Source: Typha latifolia (Eukaryota; Streptophyta; Magnoliopsida; Poales; Typhaceae). Taken from it: a stretch of 64,000 nt of DNA. Where the stretch lies: the NCBI GenBank assembly GCA_019914945.1, contig CM034099.1:8321001-8385000 (forward strand), in the 5' to 3' direction. How positions within the stretch are numbered: position 1 is the first letter of the stretch; each line of letters begins with the position of its first letter. Made by a program: the position numbers and the translations under genes. The notes under the pieces were generated by a model, which saw nothing but the letters and a program-made list of their open reading frames with translations, made no database searches and had not been told where the DNA came from. This document shows positions 58,683-64,000 of this stretch, in pieces.

Positions 58683-60744
58683 CTAACCATAGAAAGATCC
58701 AGTCTTAATGGCATCATCATTGGCTTCTCCAAGTGCAGCCTCACTTAAATACTTGTCAGCCAACTGCACCCTCTTCACATTCTCCTGTTCCTTTACAAGC
58801 ATAGTGCCATACTCCATAAGCTTATCCAGTTTCATTTCTGGCTGCTCAAATGTAGGTGGCCCTTCGATTGAGTTCACAAGCTTCTTTCCAACCTTCTCAA
58901 CTCCAACCTCTGCAATCCACTTCTTCACTTCATCATCATACACCCTGGCTCTGAGAGCACCAAAGAAATCTGCAATAGTTTATATTTGATCACGTTACTT
59001 GATCTACGTAACTAATAAATTAATCATTTGAAATTTTTTTAGAGTGATACCAATTGACTGGCCGGGGAAGGCATCAACAAGCTTGACAATATCATCCTTA
59101 GGAACGTTGTCAGTTCTGAAGATACCGGTGCAGACGCCGATGCGGTCCTCTCTCGTCGGAGACCAGTAGAACTTCTCCATACGGCCGTCGCGAATGAGAG
59201 GGGCATAGAGAGTGGAGAAATCGTTTCCTGTGACGATGATCGGAACGCGAGGGTTCTCCTGCTTGTTGTACATCCCAGGGAGCTGCACGTTCGTCGGGTT
59301 ATCGGCGATGTTCATCAGAGTGGCGTTCACCATCTGGTTGTTGACGGTGTACTGCGTGGTTCCACCCATTCTTCCTGCTCCTGCATCGAGATCGTTGATG
59401 AAGAGGACGCACATCTTTCCTTTCTGGATGATGTCCGCCGCCTCGCGGTACCGTTGCCTGATCAACTTTGCAGGTTCGCCGGCGTTCCCGCTCTCCAGCT
59501 CTCCTGCACTCATCATGATAGGACTGAAAGTTCCAAACATATATAAGTAAGCCGCCCCATGAGAATGTGGTTATGCGAATTATGTGCATAGTAAAAGAAG
59601 TAATGGAAATATGCAAGCAAGAAACTTGTACAAGATCCAATTCTATATAAATGTGAACAGGGATGACTAGTGGATTTATATGTTCTCTAGAATCTTAGAT
59701 TCAAACGAAATAAGATGCTAAACTTTTGCAGTAAATAATAAAAAAAACGATCATGGATCTGAATAGTCACATTATAACAGAGGAGGAGGAAAGCTGGAAG
59801 AACTCACTTGATGCCCATCTTGGCAAAAACAAGTTCACATTGGAAAGATTTCCCTTGGCCTTTGCCTCCCCAAATGCCCAAAATAAGAGGAACCTGTCAA
59901 AATCCACCAGAATATTTAGTTGCTACTTCCAAAAAGGAGTCAGTAGAGAAAAGAAGACTGAAACTTTCATAACCTTAATGTTAGGCAAGGACATGAAGTT
60001 CTTGGTGATGTGAACAACAAGCTTATCCATGAAAGCTGGAGCTATGTAATATCCATCCATGGTGTTATCAAAATTGTACCTAAAATTCATCAATAAGCAC
60101 AAATTATCTACAAAAATATGAAACGAGAAAGATCCAAAAAAAAAAAAAAATATTCCGAATTCATTTGATCACTTACTGTCTAAGACCCTGGCTGATATAT
60201 TCATAAGAAGTCATGATAGGAACATGAGTCCCGGCGCCGGTCGGCGCTTGGAAGAGCGAATCTACCAACCCCTTCCCTCTGGTGATGTCCTGCTGATCGT
60301 CCGATATGTCGTAGGCCAGCCCGGCCCACCTGTTCTTGTCGGTCTGCTTCATCTCGTCGAGATCGGCGGCGAAAACCGGAAAACTCTTCCTGGAGACCTT
60401 CCCACGTCTCAGTCCAGAGCACTTCACCTTCTTCAGGGTACTCCCAAAGAAAGATGAGCTTGTAACCTGAGCTCCTGGATTGGATCCATGCAAGCTCAAC
60501 TGCACCAGCTTCAGAGCCAAAAGGATCAAACAAATGGTAATGGTCTTAAAAAGAAATCAAAGAGATTACAATTATGGTACCCCGAATCCCAGGACGATGC
60601 ATTAAAAACCCCATATCGAAGTGAACAAAAGCCAGTCTTAGCGGGATGGAGATCAAAGCAAAGGAGAAGGACGGCGGGAAAACCAGAGGTGGCATTTACC
60701 GGTACTCTCGTAACGGATCCAACGGTGGAGACGGCGGTTGCCAT
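58683..60744 (-). CDS. RCA: Rubisco activase, short (beta-type) form
   Basis: Six exons on the minus strand: 60744-60700, 60499-60177, 60079-59974, 59893-59808, 59523-59051, 58969-58683. Borders are GT-AG and in frame, giving 439 aa. The first 50-60 residues, beginning [20 protein letters not shown], are a chloroplast transit peptide. [20 protein letters not shown] is the family's conserved N-domain. Walker A GGKGQGKS is at about 167-174, Walker [10 protein letters not shown] at about 225-233, and the AAA+ sensor and arginine-finger region follow ([20 protein letters not shown]). It ends [10 protein letters not shown], the normal end of the short form, so the 30-residue tail with two redox-active Cys of the long form is absent. 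In the stroma the hexameric enzyme uses ATP to free Rubisco from inhibitory sugar phosphates. No breaks. A relic of a tail exon may lie near 58548. Confidence 0.97.
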
Positions 60745-60836
60745 CTGGAGGGCGGCGGAATGAGGAAGTTGACACTGAAACCACACTGTCACTACGTTGC
60801 TGCTTAATGGCCGAATAGTTTGGAAACGGGTAGAGT

Positions 60837-60867
60837 TATTTATACCATCAAGAGAGTCTTATATAAG
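60837..60867 (-). promoter_or_regulatory. RCA: TATA-like motifs of Rubisco activase
   Basis: On the minus strand CTTATATAAG (60867-60858) and TATAAATAA (60845-60837) lie about 95-125 bp before the start codon. Either gives a plausible transcription start near 60800-60835. Confidence 0.6.
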
Positions 60868-60940
60868 TCTCTCTTCCAGTTGATTGTGGATTGGTTGACG
60901 AGTTCATAACAGCCACAGATCTTGGCATTGGAAGCGAGTG

Positions 60941-60950
60941 ACACGTGGCC
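60941..60950 (-). promoter_or_regulatory. RCA: G-box, likely light-response element of Rubisco activase
   Basis: ACACGTGGCC contains CACGTGGC, the core typical of light-regulated photosynthesis genes, about 200 bp upstream of the start codon. Bound by bZIP and bHLH factors in known cases; function here is inferred from sequence and position. Confidence 0.6.
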
Positions 60951-61176
60951 GCATCGTGGTGGCATGATGGGGTAACGTCCAAAATGTGGAGTGTTCTAGA
61001 GAGTGTTCTAGAGGATGATTGAGGATGGAAAATTTGATGATATGGGCCTGCCTGGATTCCAATTGCACTCGGTGATCTTTTCACCACATAAAATGAGGAG
61101 TTTTGTTATTACTAGTGCAATGGGTGTTACTAATAAGATGATTAAATTGTTACGACTCGAATTACGGGAGTGGAAT

Positions 61177-61746
61177 TAGGGGGTGAAAAAGGATCGGATA
61201 GTGCTCAATCCATATCTGATCCATATTTTTAATTCGGATATGGATTCGGATACAGATATTGGACGGATAGCAAAATTTAAAACTATATTCTAACTAAACG
61301 GATACGGATAATTTTCGGATAGAGGATCGGATCTTAAATGGATATTGATTGAATTTAAAAGAATTATAATATTTTATTTAGATATAATTAACACAAAAAT
61401 ATTAAGAGTTTTACAACAAATAAATTTTTTGTATGTCAAATATGTAAAATTAGAGAAATTAATATCTATACATAATATATAATGTATTATTAGTAATAAT
61501 ATTAATATTTACTATTTAAACAAGTAAACTAAAACTGTAAATCATTCAAAATAATATGCGGGTAAACGGATATCCGATATTCGTATCCGAATCCGAAATA
61601 TATATCTGACTCGCATTCGAATCCGTATCCGATTTTTTTTCAAAAACTCTATCCGTATCCGAATCCGTATTCGAATCAGATAAAAATTTTCTATCTGAAT
61701 TCAATCTGAATTGGGTCGGAATTAATCGGACCCGTTTTCACCCCTA
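61177..61746. mobile_element. hAT-type MITE upstream of Rubisco activase
   Basis: Terminal inverted repeats TAGGGGGTGAAAAAGG and, from the right end, TAGGGGTGAAAACGGG. Flanking 8-bp sequences AGTGGAAT (61169-61176) and ACTGGAAT (61747-61754) are a target duplication with one mismatch. Subterminal regions carry many GGATACGGAT/ATCCGTATCCG units on both sides in mirror orientation; the centre is AT-rich. No transposase. 8-bp duplications and TAGGG ends are typical of hAT. Confidence 0.85.
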
Positions 61747-61994
61747 ACTGGAATGCGTTTGAAAGTGCCTTCGCGCTGGTGTAGAATCTGCATAGTATTT
61801 GTGCGTAATTTTGTCTTCTAGTGCAGCAATGCTTGCCAAACCAATCCATGCATTATTTTCCCAGTCCCGAGAATACAAATGTAAGAATTGTCTAGGTCAT
61901 TCGATTCTCTTTTAACTTAAATACCTAAAGGATTTGGCTCTCGTTAATCAATAGTTAATTTAGGATCAACAGAGACCTTAAACGTGAGCCATAC

Positions 61995-62027
<33 letters not shown>

Positions 62028-62887
62028 TGTCCCCTATTTTTTTACCATGGCTGGAGAGATGTCGAATACTATTGAGACGCAAAATTCACTCATTTCATAA
62101 TAGTGTACGTGTAATAGTGGCGCAATATTATACAACATAAATAAGCATAATAGAACACACATTATTATCATGTATTACGTGCCATCATATATATAACCAT
62201 GCATATAAATATGCATAGTAATCATGACAAGTGTAATTATGTCATAATAAGTAAAACTAAGTTGTACTACTTGCTTTTATAATGTAAATAAATATCTAGA
62301 TATGTATGACATAATTACGATGATATCATAAACTAAGACATCTCGTTCTCTTCAGTACTCCTAGATTATGAAAGTTTCACTTGCCTAACATCGATTATAA
62401 AGATGGTTGGCTGCAACTGCGCTATAGGATCATTCTCGTAAGGTATGGAGCCCACCTCGATAATAAAGTAATAAAAATTTAAGCACAACATTCCTAGCAT
62501 TAATTAATTAATTAAATAATTCTACTGACATTCACTATAAATTGGGTAGATCCATCTAAGAATTTTTATATTTATTAATCAGGTAGAGCTGGCGTAGCTG
62601 TACCAAAGTCTGACATATTATTAAAGTAATTAAAACAATTTATCCCAAATTATCATTCAACTATTTATTATTAATTTAAAGTAAAACAAATAGGCAATAT
62701 TTAGTTAAAATTGATTCAATTATTATTATAATTAATCATGCTAAACTTTAATGATATGTCATAAATTAAGGGCTCACTTGATAAGTTTAACTAAACCAAA
62801 AGATTACATAATTGGTGAGCAAATAACCGTCCATAAAACCAACTAGGCTAGCTCAAGACCTAAAGAAAAAAGTTAGGCTATCACTAA
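61747..62887. other. AT-rich spacer
   Basis: Contains an ATA microsatellite at about 62000-62026. Otherwise AT-rich with no gene or defined element. Confidence 0.5.
62000..62026. repeat. (ATA)n microsatellite
   Basis: About nine ATA units, intergenic. Confidence 0.9.
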
Positions 62888-64000
62888 TGTAACGCCCCCG
62901 TCCGGCACGGCACGTGCACGCCCACGCGCCCACACGGCACGCGCGGCGCACGCGACAGGTCGGGCGGGGCCCGTCACACACTGATACTCTCCTGTGCACA
63001 TATAATCATGACATCATCAAATAAAATCTATTAACCTATCCATGATCACATAATCTATCACCAAATATATCATACTATCAACCAAATAAACTTGTTAACA
63101 TATGAATATCCAAGTCCATAATAATATACATTAAACCACTATATAATCTGGCAGGGCCCACACAGGCCACAACAAACCATCAAGATACAACTAAACAACT
63201 GATACACGAGTCCTATAAAATCTAACATATATTATACAAATCATCATCTGATACAATAAGGTACAAATATAACAAACAACGATACAACTCAATATCTGGT
63301 TAAACTATCTTCTATACTGTTTCGCATCAATAGCTCACCTCATCATCACTCTAAAATATCTTCTCAAGATATCTCAAGTCGCTATCACGTACCACAAATC
63401 TGAGGAGTTAGAAAAGAAATAAAGAGAGTCATGAGCAAAAGGCTCAGTGAATAGACCTTACCCCGAATTAGTGATACCAGACAAAGAGTAAATCATGTAC
63501 TGGATAATATGAATAAAAAAGAGTATCATATCATGAATGAGTATATGAATATATCCTCAATAATATATAAATGAAAAATAGATAACATGTCATAACTGAT
63601 AAGAATACATAATCCTCGACAATGAATAAACAGGTCACCACGTCATATGATCCTCATAACTCTCTCTCAAATATGATATATGATGCATGTTGACCATGGC
63701 AATGCTATGATATCAAATGCAATCATATGTGATGTATATTGACCACTCAATAATCAGGTATGTCAGATAATAATAAAATCATATGTATTTCTCAACATCA
63801 CGATCATCACCGACATCTCGGTATAATGTCATCATACTAGACCACTGTGCATAGTCAATACCCAGTATCCGGTCTCAACATCATGTCCAAAGGCTCAGAG
63901 CATACTCCGCCACCCGTAAGAGTATCTCTAATATAACCATACCCTGCCACCCGCTAGGGTATCAACATCTATCCAGACCGGGCACCCACATAGTTGATAG
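62888..64000. mobile_element. Probable LTR retroelement edge, truncated by window end
   Basis: An abrupt boundary at TGTAACGCCCCCG is followed by about 70 bp of extreme CpG and CACG content (62888-62975), then about 1 kb of non-coding DNA of a style known from long plant gypsy LTRs (GGCTCAGTGAATAGACCTTA near 63442; CCGCCACCCGTAAGAGTAT and CTGCCACCCGCTAGGGTAT as near-duplicates at 63908 and 63945). TG at the start fits an LTR end. No coding region or second LTR is in view, so the class is a guess; it could also be another repeat type. Confidence 0.5.

Larger units (their letters stand above)
60745..61176. other. Rubisco activase promoter region
   Basis: Between the start codon and the upstream hAT MITE. 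It contains two TATA-like motifs and a G-box (separate entries). No other gene; open frames here are unsupported. Confidence 0.6.

Noticed and set aside
59299..59640. Shifted open frame inside Rubisco activase exon 5
   Set aside because: It overlaps the true exon in another phase and gives an Arg/His-rich product without homology.
36772..60744. A light-response gene cluster (FHY1 plus Rubisco activase)
   Set aside because: The two genes are over 20 kb apart with unrelated genes between them, so proximity is most likely chance.
12161..63000. CRISPR-like arrays or operons
   Set aside because: Tandem repeats are simple microsatellites or transposon arms; genes have introns and separate promoters, so this is plant nuclear DNA.

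Overview
This is nuclear DNA of a flowering plant. It carries plant-only genes (Rubisco activase, an FHY1-type phytochrome A shuttle, a ROTUNDIFOLIA/DEVIL small peptide, a PLS-class pentatricopeptide repeat protein), spliceosomal introns with GT-AG borders, an AT-rich background and many small transposable elements. Protein style and very long transposon-filled introns suit a monocot, but the species cannot be fixed from the window. Left part (1-22.8 kb): an intronless plastid-targeted membrane methyltransferase-like gene (973-2097, +), then ARP5, the actin-related subunit of the INO80 chromatin remodeller, on the minus strand (22751 down to 5974). I reconstructed ARP5 as 12 exons encoding 722 aa. 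Its introns hold two TRIM elements with 71-72 bp terminal repeats, a MULE-like element with a 10-bp target duplication, a hAT-like element with a perfect 8-bp duplication, and a foldback MITE. Middle part (22.8-36.7 kb): mostly gene-free. It has a foldback element next to the ARP5 promoter, a decayed LINE 3' end (zf-RVT plus RNase H, minus), the RTFL/DVL small-peptide gene (27713-27916, +), copies of an unnamed repeat, and two GC-rich islands (31.9-32.26 kb and 33.7-34.08 kb) with no recognisable gene. Right part (36.7-64 kb): FHY1/FHL (3 exons, minus, 191 aa); tRNA-Leu(CAG); a small plastid-type single-span membrane protein (2 exons, minus, 165 aa); an intronless PPR gene (minus, 460 aa); GID4, the substrate receptor of the GID/CTLH ubiquitin ligase (8 exons, minus, 216 aa). 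The first GID4 intron is about 6.3 kb and contains a decayed Ty3/gypsy LTR retrotransposon in the opposite orientation plus a second MULE-like copy. Then comes Rubisco activase (6 exons, minus, 439 aa, short form without the redox-regulated tail) with TATA-like boxes and a G-box, a hAT-type MITE about 430 bp upstream of its start codon, and at the right edge a CpG-rich start of a probable LTR element that runs off the window. The genes are ordinary single-copy-looking nuclear genes and do not form a pathway cluster; FHY1 and Rubisco activase are both light-related, which I take as coincidence. I saw no convincing new biological system. The most informative observations concern transposon structure inside introns, the missing redox tail of Rubisco activase, and the orphan GC islands.
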